Assembly (NCBI GenBank): GCA_963743035.1
Contig: CAVUOB010000001.1
Span: forward strand, 310,001-374,000
DNA length: 64,000 nt
From: PALSA-911 sp963743035
Lineage (GTDB): Bacteria > Pseudomonadota > Alphaproteobacteria > Acetobacterales > Acetobacteraceae
Direction of reading: 5' to 3'
The translations under genes and the position numbers were made by a program. Below are positions 43,699 through 51,829 of this stretch, in pieces (positions within the stretch are counted from its first letter, which is position 1; every line of letters starts with the position of its first letter). Below the pieces are notes generated by a model. The model was not told where the DNA came from. It did not search any database and saw only the letters and a program-made list of their open reading frames with translations.

Positions 43699-45327
43699 CT
43701 ATTCGTCCAGCCAGACATCGAACCAGTATGGCTGCAGGTAGGCGTAATCGAACTTCACGCCTTTCACCCTGTTCGGGAACGCAGCGGTACGGGGATCGCC
43801 ATAGAGCGGGATGCTGGGCACGAACTCGACCAGGCGATCCTGCGCCTGGCGATAAAGTTCCTTGCGCTCCTGCGGATCGCCGGAGATCCGGGCCTTCTCG
43901 ACCAGCTCGTCGAACACAGGATCGCTATAGTTCGCGACGTTCTGGCCGATCACCCCGTTTTTCGTGATGTTCTTGGAGGAGAAGCGCAGCCACAGCATAT
44001 CCGCGGTATTGCTGGACCATAGTCCCGCGCTGATGTCGTAATTGCCCGAGAGCCAGTTCTGCGCAAGCTGCTGCCAGGCAAGGAGCTCGATCTTGATATC
44101 GAAGCCGACTGCCCGGGCCTGAGCCTGTGCCTGTTCGGCCAGGCGGCGGCGAGACGCGTTGGTTCCGTCCAGCGGCAGATAGGCGGTGAGCCGTTTGCCG
44201 TCTTTTGTCCTGACGCCGTCGGCAGCCCGTCCGGTCCATCCAGCCTGGTCGAGCAATTCGTTGGCGCGTTTGGGATCAAAGGCCAGACCCGCATTGTTCT
44301 CGGGCGCAAAATCCGGCGTCGACGTCGTGAGGAAACTCGCCAGTTCCCACTGATTGAACGAGGACGCGGCGACGATCGTCTTGCGGTCTATCGCGTGGAG
44401 CAGCGCCTGCCGGAGCAGCGGATCGCTGAACGGTTCGCGCGAATTGTTCAGATGCCAGGCATAGGAGGTGCCCGGTCGGATGGCGCGGATGAAGCCGAAA
44501 TCCCGGTTCGCCTTGATCTCCCCGACATTCTCAGGCGGCACGAAGTCGACCGCATCGATCTCCCCGGACAGAAGCGAGTTGTAGCGGACCTGATCCTCGC
44601 CGATAAAAAGCAGGTCCAGCTTCTCGACATAGGCGGAGCCGCTATGAGAGCCGGGGGGTCCCCAATTATAGTCGGGGTTCCGTACGAATTCGATGCTGCT
44701 TCCCTTGTTCCGCTTCGCGATCTTGAACGGGCCGGACCCGATCGGCGCATCGCAGGTTGTCTGCGGCGCTTGCGTGATCTGCGAGGGCGACAGAAGCGCG
44801 AAATAGGCTTGCGCCAAAATGTTGATGAAGGGGCTGTAGGCCTGCTTCAGGTGCACTTCGAGCGTATAGTCGTCAATGACGATGGATTTTTCATAGGGCT
44901 TGAAATATGCCGCCGATAACTGGGATTTGGTTGCTGGATTAACGATATAGTCGAAATTGGTCTTGACCGCCTGTGCGTCGAACCGGGCGCCGTCGGTGAA
45001 CTTGACACCCTTGCGCAAGGTGAAGGTGTAGACTTTGCCGTCATCGGAAATTTTCCAGCTTTCTGCGAGCCAGGGCACGAACCGCCCGTCTTCAGTTTGC
45101 CAGACCAGGGAATCGGAATAGGGCCGACTGGCAATGACACCGGCTGTCGCGTCGATCAGGGGATTCAGGCAAGCAGGCTCCTGACCATTGGTCGCGACCG
45201 TGAAATTACCCCCGGCCTTCGGCGAAGCGGCGGCGTTAGCGCCAACCGAGATCAGCGCAGCGCAGATCGCGACAATGTAAGCACGTATGTGCGGCGCAAG
45301 ATGGCTCGGTTTTGGCAGTGGGCCCAT
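43699..45327 (-). CDS. peptide-type ABC transporter substrate-binding protein (SBP family 5)
   Basis: The binding protein of the importer, about 542 residues, SBP_bac_5 (DppA/OppA) fold. A signal peptide (IRAYIVAICAALISVGANA) precedes GGNFTVATNGQEPACLNPLI; other marks are LAESWKISDDGKVYTFTLRK, GVKFTDGARFDAQAVKTNFD and GSGPFKIAKRNKGSS. Two ATGs compete. At 45336 the agaagg sequence is only a base or two away, while at 45327 it is ten bases away, so I use the latter. It leads an operon with a permease pair, a double ATPase and two monooxygenases. Confidence 0.9.
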   Translation of the reverse strand: MGPLPKPSHLAPHIRAYIVAICAALISVGANAAASPKAGGNFTVATNGQEPACLNPLIDATAGVIASRPYSDSLVWQTEDGRFVPWLAESWKISDDGKVYTFTLRKGVKFTDGARFDAQAVKTNFDYIVNPATKSQLSAAYFKPYEKSIVIDDYTLEVHLKQAYSPFINILAQAYFALLSPSQITQAPQTTCDAPIGSGPFKIAKRNKGSSIEFVRNPDYNWGPPGSHSGSAYVEKLDLLFIGEDQVRYNSLLSGEIDAVDFVPPENVGEIKANRDFGFIRAIRPGTSYAWHLNNSREPFSDPLLRQALLHAIDRKTIVAASSFNQWELASFLTTSTPDFAPENNAGLAFDPKRANELLDQAGWTGRAADGVRTKDGKRLTAYLPLDGTNASRRRLAEQAQAQARAVGFDIKIELLAWQQLAQNWLSGNYDISAGLWSSNTADMLWLRFSSKNITKNGVIGQNVANYSDPVFDELVEKARISGDPQERKELYRQAQDRLVEFVPSIPLYGDPRTAAFPNRVKGVKFDYAYLQPYWFDVWLDE

Positions 45328-45399
45328 ATCATTCATACCTTCTGGTTAGCCGTCTTAGCGACCGGCTCGTCGGTCGGGAGAGCTGCCCTGGTCATGGCG

Positions 45400-45470
45400 C
45401 GATTCCACATATATACGTACGTTATAGTATATTTTATAATGGACTACGAACCATGGTGTATTGTCAATAG
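45400..45470 (-). promoter_or_regulatory. AT-rich promoter region of the peptide-type importer operon
   Basis: A tract of very low GC for this window, read on the minus strand as attataaaatatactataacg. It offers -10-like tatact and tataac. A near-palindrome tatatacgtacgttata (45410-45426) could be an operator. A ttgaca lies about 23 bases upstream of tataaa, too far for a standard pair, so the exact promoter is unresolved. Confidence 0.4.
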
Positions 45471-45671
45471 CACTCGACACGCGGTGGAACCGCGGGTGTT
45501 CGACCGCCGGTTCAAGCCATGATCGACTTCATCGGCAATCAGCCTGCGGCAGACCGGCCCCGACCGCAGCATCCTTCACCTGCCATGCCTGCCGCGGCCG
45601 CTGCCCAGAACCGTCGTCGCTCATCTCGTGCGGCGCGTCGCGGCGGGCGATTTCCGGACATGACGCGGACA

Positions 45672-45710
45672 CAAAAAAGCCGCTTGCGGAGTTGTTCTCC
45701 GAGGCGGCTT
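45672..45710 (-). terminator. intrinsic terminator downstream of the tRNA remnant
   Basis: On the minus strand the arms aagccgc...ctccg / cggag...gcggctt pair with a short internal bulge and end in six T (45673-45678 complement). It lies 28 bases downstream of the tRNA-fMet remnant, as expected for a tRNA transcription unit whose 3' part was duplicated or carried in. Confidence 0.8.
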
Positions 45711-45737
45711 GTATATCGGCGATTTGGTCAGAAGATA

Positions 45738-45790
45738 TGGTTGCGGAGATCGGATTTGCACCTATGACCTTGAGGTTATGAGCCCGATGG
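45738..45790 (-). pseudogene. 3' half of a tRNA-fMet (CAU), decayed; possible attachment-site remnant
   Basis: Read on the minus strand this gives the anticodon arm tcgggctcataacc (loop CTCATAA, anticodon CAU), the variable-region caaggtc, a T arm ataggtgcaaatccgat, and ctccgcaacca including CCA. This matches the 3' half of an initiator tRNA. The GGG side of the initiator anticodon stem is kept but its partner CCC has become CCT; the T loop has TGC for TTC and one T-stem mismatch. No D arm or 5' acceptor half is found in the adjacent bases. Such 3' tRNA ends are typical att sites of integrative elements. Confidence 0.8.
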
Positions 45791-45913
45791 ACATCGGTGG
45801 ATCAGTCTTCGTGAGCATGAGGTCGAACGTCACCAATATGAGTTCGGTACAGAAGGCTCGAGGCCCCTCGACCCCGCCAAGGGCGGAGCCCTTGGAACCC
45901 TCGACGAAGAACG

Positions 45914-45948
45914 AAGGGCGGCGCAGTGGAAATCGCGCCGCCCTTTTT
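45914..45948 (+). terminator. stem-loop terminator near the end of creA
   Basis: An 11-bp perfect stem, aagggcggcgc / gcgccgccctt, a ten-base loop and further T residues on the + strand. The nearest gene end is the minus-strand creA 35 bases away, for which the T run is on the wrong side, so it may act bidirectionally or belong to a lost + strand gene. Confidence 0.65.
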
Positions 45949-45982
45949 GTGTCATCGCCCGGTTGGCCCTCCCCGGGTGGCC

Positions 45983-46453
45983 TCAATGATAAAAAGTCGG
46001 CACCACGCTGATGCTGTTGAACGGTGACCCGTTGATCAGCTTGGTGCTGATCACGGTGTAGACCAGCACCTTCTTCTCCTCGTCCACCGCGCGCCGCACC
46101 TGGAACGTCTTGAAGAACACCGAGGCCGACGCAAACGCGATCACCTCGGATTTCGCCAGCCCGGCCGGAATGCTGACCGGCCCGATGGCGGCGCAGGCGA
46201 TGGAAAACCGGCTCGGATCCTCGGCCAGCCCGAGCCCGCCCTTCACGCCGCCGGTCTCCGCCCGCGACAGGTAGCAGGAGACATTTGGCACCTTCGGGTC
46301 GTCGTAGCGGTCGACCACGATCTTGTCGTTCGGCCCCAGCCAGCGAAACGTCGTGCTCATCGCATCGATACGGGTCTGCGCATGGGCGGAGGGGGCAGCC
46401 GCAGGCAGCGCGCAGGCGGCCAGGGCCAGAACTGCCGTGGGGAGAAGGCGCAT
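45983..46453 (-). CDS. creA: CreA family protein
   Basis: A 156-residue exported protein with a signal peptide (LLPTAVLALAACALPAAAPS, cleavage near AHA-QT). It matches the CreA family of unknown function: STTFRWLGPNDKIVVDRYDD, PKVPNVSCYLSRAETGGVKG, LAEDPSRFSIACAAIGPV and the terminal VYTVISTKLINGSPFNSIS. The start is ATG 46453, preceded by aaggag; the frame is open further but the added residues are not signal-like. Confidence 0.9.
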   Translation of the reverse strand: MRLLPTAVLALAACALPAAAPSAHAQTRIDAMSTTFRWLGPNDKIVVDRYDDPKVPNVSCYLSRAETGGVKGGLGLAEDPSRFSIACAAIGPVSIPAGLAKSEVIAFASASVFFKTFQVRRAVDEEKKVLVYTVISTKLINGSPFNSISVVPTFYH

Positions 46454-46561
46454 CGGAAAATCTCCTTGCTGTGCCAGGGGTGGATCGGAACCTCCCCAGC
46501 GGTACACGGCCAGCGGTACACCGACTGCCGTCCGTCCGCCACCGCGGCATTCCCCACCGGA

Positions 46562-46831
46562 TCAGCAGACCAGGCCCGGTCCCGCCTCGGCATCGCCGAG
46601 CTTCACGTTCTCCACCACCAGGCAGCCACCGAACGGCACGCCCGGCGCCAGCGTCAGGTCCAGCGGACGCAGCCGCTTGCCATGCCCGCCCCAACGCGAG
46701 GAAGTGAGGACGGCTCCGCCATCCCCCGCGCCCGGCCCGGACGCCGACTGGCAGGCGCTCAGGCATAGCATCGCCGCCAGCAGCAAGCCGATGCCGTGTG
46801 CCCGCCCGCGCCCCGATCGAAGTTCCGTCAT
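46562..46831 (-). CDS. small putative lipoprotein
   Basis: An 89-residue product with a lipoprotein signal: IGLLLAAMLCLSACQS, the lipobox LSAC placing the acylated Cys near residue 27. The mature part is ~60 residues, Gly-rich, with two more cysteines (GGCLVVENV, GPGLVC). A ribosome-binding sequence gggagagg precedes ATG 46831. I recognise no family. It lies 108 bases upstream of creA on the same strand and may be cotranscribed. Confidence 0.6.
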   Translation of the reverse strand: MTELRSGRGRAHGIGLLLAAMLCLSACQSASGPGAGDGGAVLTSSRWGGHGKRLRPLDLTLAPGVPFGGCLVVENVKLGDAEAGPGLVC

Positions 46832-47112
46832 CGCACCTCTCCCTCGTCTTCAGGCGGCCACGCTGACGCGATATCCTTTGCGTTCGGTTAGTTTGTCGAA
46901 AATAATGAGTCAAGTACAAATAAAGACACCATCCCAGGTTCGGCACCCGGAAGGCTTGCTGCCATACCCCTTGCGGCAAGCCAGGGTCGCTGGAAGGATG
47001 CGTTGTCACCCGCCTTCCCCCGCAACATCGTCCCCTCTCGTCGATCAGGTGAGCCCGTCTTGTCGTCCCCGTGCCGTCCGCATCCGATCGCCTGCCGCCG
47101 GAGCGGTGGCAC

Positions 47113-48819
47113 ATGAACGAACCGACCACGCTGATCTATGGCCTCGAAGACCGGCCACCGCTGCTGCTCTCCCTGGCCGCGGCGCTGCAGATCATCGCCG
47201 TCGTCGCGCTGCTGGCGCTGAACACGCTGGTCGTCGGGCGCGCCGCCGGCCTTGCCCCCGATGCGCTGGGCGACCTGGTGCGCGCCAGCTTCCTGGCCCT
47301 GGCGATCGGCACCGTGCTGCAGGCGCAACGCTGGGGCGGGCGCCAGTGGCTGGGGTCCGGGTTTCTCTGCCCGTCCTCGATGTCCTCCATGTTCCTGCCG
47401 CCGGCCATGCTGGCGGCGCGCGCGGGCGGCATGGCCCTGGTCTGCGGCATGGTCGTGCTGTCCGGCCTGGCGCAGATGGCGCTCTCGCGCGTGCTGCATC
47501 GCATGCGGGCCATCCTGCCCGCCGAGCTCGGCGGCGTGGTCGTGGCCCTGCTCGGGCTCAGCGTCGGCTTCGTCGGCCTGTGCCTTTGCATCACCCCGAC
47601 CGTGCAAGGGGCGGCGGATGCCGGGCGGCTGGACATCGCCGGCCTGACCCTGGGCGTCATGGTCGCGCTGAAGATCTGGGGGAGGGGCACCGCCGCGTTG
47701 CTGTGCGCCGTCATCGGCGTCGCGATCGGCTACGCCGCCGCGCTGGCCACGGGCGCCCTGCCGCCGGATCTGCCCGCCCAGCTCGGCGCGGCCGCGTGGT
47801 TCGTGCTCCCCGGCCTCGCCCGCACCGGCTGGCAGTTCGACAGCGGCCTGCTGCTGCCCTTCTTCATCGCCACGATCGCCAATCTGGTCACCACCATGGC
47901 CTGCGTGGTCACCGCGCAGAAGGTCAACGACCCCGAATGGCTGCGCCCGAACCAGCGCTCCATCGAGGGCGGCGTGCTCGCCGATGGCCTGGCCACCGTG
48001 ATCAGCGGACTGCTCGGCTCGCTGCCGGTCGTCACCTCCGGCAGCGGCGTCAGTCTTTCCGCCGCCACCGGCATCACCAGCCGCCGTGTCGCCTACCCGA
48101 TGGGCGCGATCCTGCTGCTGCTCGCCTGCTCGCCGAAATTCGCCCTGGTGTTCGAAACCACGCCCGAGCCGGTGGTCGGCGCCGTGCTGCTGTTCTCCGC
48201 CACCTTCATCCTGGTCAACGGCATCCAGATCATCGCCGCCCGGCTGATGGACGCACGCCGCAGCCTGACCGTCGGCTTCGCCTGCTGCATCGGTCTCGCC
48301 ACCGCCGTCCATCCCGAGTTGTTCCGGCAACTGCCGGAACTCTGGCGCCCGCTTGCCTCCTCGCCGCTGCTGCTGGGCACGCTGATCGCGCTGGGCCTAA
48401 GCGCGCTGTTTCGCATCGGCATCCACCGCACCGAGACGCTGCAACTCGCCCCCGACGCGGCGCTGGAGCAGATCGAGACCTTCCTGCTCACCCTCGGTGC
48501 CGGCTGGGGCGCGCGCCGGGACGTGATGCAGCGCGCCGTCTTCGCCATGAGCCAGGCTGTGGAAACCGTGCGCGATATCGCCGCCCCCGATACGCCCGTC
48601 CAGCTCAAGGTCCGGTTCGACGAGCTGGAACTGACCGTGGAACTGGCCTATCGCGGCCCGGCCCCGATCCTATCCGACATCCGCCCGACCGAAGACGAGA
48701 TCCTGGACGATGACGGCCACATCAAACTCGCGGGCTTCATGCTCGGCCGCGCCGCCGACCGCCTGAGGATGAGTGCGCGCGATGGCGAAACCGTGCTGCG
48801 CTTCGAATACGATCACTGA
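47113..48819 (+). CDS. NCS2/NAT-family nucleobase permease fused to a C-terminal GHKL-like domain
   Basis: A 568-residue protein in two parts. Residues ~15-420 form a nucleobase:cation symporter-2 type transporter of uracil/xanthine (solute-carrier-23) family, with the substrate-region tract GSGFLCPSSMSSMFLPPAML near 80, the later GLLGSLPVVTSGSGVSLSAA, and VFETTPEPVVGAVLLFSATF. Residues ~430-568 are soluble and look like a histidine-kinase-type ATPase fold: RAVFAMSQAVETVRDI in place of the N box and GFMLGRAADRLRMSARDGET like a G2 box. The N-box Asn is not clear, so ATP binding is uncertain. ATG 47113 (MNEPTTLIYG) suits the family. Confidence 0.87.
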   Translation: MNEPTTLIYGLEDRPPLLLSLAAALQIIAVVALLALNTLVVGRAAGLAPDALGDLVRASFLALAIGTVLQAQRWGGRQWLGSGFLCPSSMSSMFLPPAMLAARAGGMALVCGMVVLSGLAQMALSRVLHRMRAILPAELGGVVVALLGLSVGFVGLCLCITPTVQGAADAGRLDIAGLTLGVMVALKIWGRGTAALLCAVIGVAIGYAAALATGALPPDLPAQLGAAAWFVLPGLARTGWQFDSGLLLPFFIATIANLVTTMACVVTAQKVNDPEWLRPNQRSIEGGVLADGLATVISGLLGSLPVVTSGSGVSLSAATGITSRRVAYPMGAILLLLACSPKFALVFETTPEPVVGAVLLFSATFILVNGIQIIAARLMDARRSLTVGFACCIGLATAVHPELFRQLPELWRPLASSPLLLGTLIALGLSALFRIGIHRTETLQLAPDAALEQIETFLLTLGAGWGARRDVMQRAVFAMSQAVETVRDIAAPDTPVQLKVRFDELELTVELAYRGPAPILSDIRPTEDEILDDDGHIKLAGFMLGRAADRLRMSARDGETVLRFEYDH

Positions 48820-48864
48820 CGGCAGCAGATCGCATATTATACCTGTTCGAAACGGTAATAACTA

Positions 48865-48893
48865 TTGAACGACTATCACATATCGTGTTTTAT
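48865..48893 (+). promoter_or_regulatory. candidate sigma70-type promoter of the second NitT/TauT operon
   Basis: A -35 like ttgaac (48865-48870), a 17-base spacer, and a -10 like ttttat (48888-48893), each four of six to consensus, 61 bases ahead of the permease ATG. The flanks are AT-rich relative to the coding DNA. It fits as the operon promoter but was found by eye only. Confidence 0.35.
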
Positions 48894-48954
48894 GCGCCGC
48901 GCCGGCGTGTGAAACCACGATCCGGCAGGCAGAAAATACCCGCCGGGATCGCTC

Positions 48955-49806
48955 ATGACCGTTGCTTCGCATCCGAGACTGCATCAAGCGCCACTCTGGC
49001 AGACAAGGGCCAGCCGGTTCGGTGCGCGCGCCTGGCCGCCGCTGCGTTCGGCGTTCGAGAAATCGATCGCCATAATCCTGTTCCTCCTGGCGTGGGAGGT
49101 CGCGCCGCGCCTCGGCCTGATCAACCCGAGCTTCCTGCCGCCGTTCAGTGAAATTATCGTCGCTGGCGTGAACTACGCCCTGGCCGGAAAGCTCTGGCCG
49201 CACATCGCAGCCAGCATGGGCCGTGCGCTCGGGGGATTCGCCCTCGGTGTCGTCACCGCGGTGCCGCTGGGCATCCTGCTGGGCTGGTTTTCCGGGCTGA
49301 ACCGCTATCTCGGCCCGCTGCTGCAATTGCTGCGGCAGACTAATTCGGTATCGCTGCTGCCGATCTTCATCCTGTTCTTCGGCGTCGGCTACACCACCCG
49401 GGTGGCGATCATCTACTGGGTCGTGGTCTGGCCGATCCTGCTCAGCACCATGAGCGGCATTCAATACGTCGACCCCGCCCTGATCCGCTATGGAAGGTCG
49501 CTGTCGATGCCCAGCTGGCAGATCCTCACCAAGATCGTCGTCCCGTCATCGGTGCCCTCCATCATCACCGGCATGCGGCTCGCCGCCACCTATTCGTTTC
49601 TGATGCTGGTGATCTCCGAGATGGTGGGCGCCTCCGACGGCCTCGGCTACCTGATCGCCAATGCGCAATACCTGATGAGCATCCATCTGCTCTACGTCGC
49701 CGTGATCCTCATCGCGCTGCTCGGCATCGCCGCCAACCAGGCGCTGGTCCTGTTGGAGCGCCGGGTCACCGCCTGGCGATCCGATCCCGCGGCGAACCCC
49801 GCTTGA
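48955..49806 (+). CDS. NitT/TauT-family ABC transporter permease
   Basis: A 283-residue SsuC/TauC-type permease; helices begin near residue 38 (IAIILFLLAWEVAPRLGLIN), with GILLGWFSGLNRYLGPLLQL, SVSLLPIFILFFGVGYTTRV and the EAA loop DPALIRYGRSLSMPSWQILT. It opens an operon permease-ATPase-binding protein-DszC-like enzyme. The order differs from the ssu operon. Substrate is presumably an organosulfur compound because of the last gene. Confidence 0.91.
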   Translation: MTVASHPRLHQAPLWQTRASRFGARAWPPLRSAFEKSIAIILFLLAWEVAPRLGLINPSFLPPFSEIIVAGVNYALAGKLWPHIAASMGRALGGFALGVVTAVPLGILLGWFSGLNRYLGPLLQLLRQTNSVSLLPIFILFFGVGYTTRVAIIYWVVVWPILLSTMSGIQYVDPALIRYGRSLSMPSWQILTKIVVPSSVPSIITGMRLAATYSFLMLVISEMVGASDGLGYLIANAQYLMSIHLLYVAVILIALLGIAANQALVLLERRVTAWRSDPAANPA

Positions 49807-49838
49807 ACCCAAGCCGACCCCAAGGAGCGCGACCGATC

Positions 49839-50681
49839 ATGTCCGGGCTGTCCCTATCCGCGTTGCCGAAAATCAGCGTCCAGGACCTGCGCAAGACATT
49901 CGCGGGCAAGGACGGCGGTGCCCCGTTCACCGCCCTCGACGGGATCGACCTCGATATCGCCGACGGCGAATTCCTCGTCGTCGTCGGTCCCAGCGGCTGC
50001 GGCAAATCGACGCTGCTCGACCTGCTGGCCGGCCTGTCGCGGCCGAGCGGCGGCGTCATCCTGCTGGACGGCCAGCCGATCCGCGGGGCCGCGCTGGATC
50101 GCGGCGTGGTGTTCCAGCAATACGCGCTGTTTCCCTGGCGAACGGCGCTCGACAACGTGGCCTTCGCGCTCGAGGTCAAGGGGGTCGCGAAGGCGGAGTG
50201 CCGCGACATCGCCCGGCGCTACCTGGCGCTGGTCGGCCTGGCCGGGTTCGAGGGCCGGCACCCGCACGAGCTCTCGGGCGGCATGAAGCAGCGTGTGGCG
50301 ATCGCGCGCAGCCTGGCGCATGATCCCGCCGTGCTGCTGATGGACGAGCCGTTCGCCGCCCTGGACGCGCAGACCCGCGAAGCGATGCAGGGAGAACTGC
50401 TCAGCATCTGGGGGCAGGCGCGCAAGACCATCGTGTTCATCACCCACGGCATCGACGAGGCGGTATTCCTCGGCCAGCGGATCGCGGTGATGACATCGCG
50501 CCCGGGCCGCATCAAGCGGATCATCGACAACCCGCTGGCGCACCACGCCACCGGCGAGGACGTGCGCGGCTCCGCCGAATTCGGCCGGATCCGGCACGAG
50601 ATCTGGGAACTCCTGCGCGACGAGATGCGGCTTGCCGCGGCACAGGAGCGCGAGCGGCTGCCACGCCGCGTATCCGCCTGA
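49839..50681 (+). CDS. NitT/TauT-family ABC transporter ATP-binding protein
   Basis: A 280-residue ATPase with Walker A GPSGCGKST near residue 51, Q-loop VFQQYALFPWRTALDN, signature LSGGMKQRVAIARSL, Walker B VLLMDEPFAALDAQTR and switch His ITHGIDEA. The start is ATG 49839 with caaggagcg upstream; an earlier in-frame ATG at 49803 overlaps the permease end and lacks that site. The ~35-residue C-terminal helix is a common extension in this family. Confidence 0.93.
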   Translation: MSGLSLSALPKISVQDLRKTFAGKDGGAPFTALDGIDLDIADGEFLVVVGPSGCGKSTLLDLLAGLSRPSGGVILLDGQPIRGAALDRGVVFQQYALFPWRTALDNVAFALEVKGVAKAECRDIARRYLALVGLAGFEGRHPHELSGGMKQRVAIARSLAHDPAVLLMDEPFAALDAQTREAMQGELLSIWGQARKTIVFITHGIDEAVFLGQRIAVMTSRPGRIKRIIDNPLAHHATGEDVRGSAEFGRIRHEIWELLRDEMRLAAAQERERLPRRVSA

Positions 50682-50710
50682 CACCCAACATTGGACTGAG
50701 GGATTCTTCG

Positions 50711-51745
50711 ATGCCCGCAAATTCCACCCCGCTGCGTCGGCGCACGGCGCTCGGTCTGCTCGGCGGCCTGGCCGGCTCCCGCCTGGCCACACCGTTCATC
50801 GCCCGGGCCGCGGGCGCGCTGATCCCGTTTCGCGTGTTCGACACGGCAAGGCGCTTCAACAGCTTCGAATCGATCATTGCCGCGGACAAGAAGGGTTTCT
50901 TCCGCAACGAAGGCCTGCAGCTCGAACTGGTGCCGCTCGCGCCGGATCAGTACACGGTGGCGTTCGACAGCGGCATCACGGATTTCTCGCCGACGGCGGA
51001 CTACATCTATTTCGTCAATATCCGCGACAAGGGGCTGAAGGCGCGCCAGATCGTGTCATCCTCGCCGCATATCGATCCCGCGCGCGCCAATGACGGCCTG
51101 TTCGTCCAGGCGGACAGCCCGATCCGCCAGCCGGCCGATCTTCGCGGCAAGACGATCGCGATGACCAGCCTTACCTTCTCCTCCGCCTGGTACACGCTGG
51201 ATTATCTAGGCCGCAACGGGTTGGGACGTGAGGACGTGAAATACATCGCCATACCGCCGCTGCAGCAGGAGCAGGTGCTGGCCGGCGGATATGCCGACGC
51301 CGTCTATGCCTTCTCCCCGATCGACGCGTTGCTGCGCAAGAAGGACGGATACCGCCAGCTGTTCTCCTCCGCGGACGTTGCCGGGCGGCGCATCCAGCGC
51401 GGCGCGACGATGGTGAAGGACGATTACATCCGCAAGAATCCGGACATCGTCCGCCGCTACGTCGCAGCCCTCGCCAGGACGATCGAGTGGGCGAACCGGA
51501 ACCAGGACGAGGTCGTTCGCATCGGCATCGACACCGAAAGGCTGGATCCGCAGCTTGCGCCCTGGGTCTACACCAAGGACGGCAAGGGCGATTACAGCGT
51601 GCTGACCTGGCCCGAGCACGGGCTGCAGAAGGCCGAGGACATCCGGTTCTGGCTGGAACTGGCCGAGCGCCAGGACCTGGTGCCCAAGGGCAAGCTCGCG
51701 CTCACGGAGCTGTACACGGACGAGTTCAATCCCTATGCCGGTTGA
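50711..51745 (+). CDS. NitT/TauT-family ABC transporter substrate-binding protein
   Basis: A 344-residue periplasmic protein with an Arg-rich leader (RRRTALGLLGGLAGSRLATP, cleavage near ARA-AG). It has ESIIAADKKGFFRNEGLQLE, DSGITDFSPTADYIYF, the QPADLRGKKIAM-like segment (QPADLRGKTIAMTSLTFSSA) and FSSADVAGRRIQRG. The ligand is not readable, but its genomic partner is a DszC/SfnC-like monooxygenase gene 84 bases downstream. It follows the ATPase by 29 bases. Confidence 0.88.
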   Translation: MPANSTPLRRRTALGLLGGLAGSRLATPFIARAAGALIPFRVFDTARRFNSFESIIAADKKGFFRNEGLQLELVPLAPDQYTVAFDSGITDFSPTADYIYFVNIRDKGLKARQIVSSSPHIDPARANDGLFVQADSPIRQPADLRGKTIAMTSLTFSSAWYTLDYLGRNGLGREDVKYIAIPPLQQEQVLAGGYADAVYAFSPIDALLRKKDGYRQLFSSADVAGRRIQRGATMVKDDYIRKNPDIVRRYVAALARTIEWANRNQDEVVRIGIDTERLDPQLAPWVYTKDGKGDYSVLTWPEHGLQKAEDIRFWLELAERQDLVPKGKLALTELYTDEFNPYAG

Positions 51746-51829
51746 TGGAACGGAGCCGGCCGGCCTCAAACACTCATCACGCGGTTCCGCTGCGGCCCGT
51801 ACGGAAGCAGCGCAGAGAGGGGAATTGCC

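Larger units (their letters stand above)
45328..45982. other. 655-base gene-free stretch: promoter, tRNA remnant and stem-loops
   Basis: From left to right this holds an AT-rich promoter-like tract for the binding-protein operon (45400-45470), GC-rich DNA without a gene, a minus-strand terminator (45672-45710), a decayed 3' half of a tRNA-fMet (45738-45790, minus), a perfect 8-bp hairpin ccaagggc/gcccttgg (45877-45895), and a + strand terminator (45914-45948). Short frames are without family resemblance. The assembly looks like the edge of an inserted segment. Confidence 0.75.

Noticed and set aside
45738..45790. A complete functional tRNA gene
   Set aside because: Only the anticodon, T and acceptor 3' parts are present, with stem mismatches and a TGC in place of TTC in the T loop; the 5' half is missing.
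46323..48713. A 796-codon open frame on the + strand across creA and the permease
   Set aside because: It runs antisense to creA and out of frame through the NCS2 permease; Arg/Pro-rich composition shows it is a shadow.
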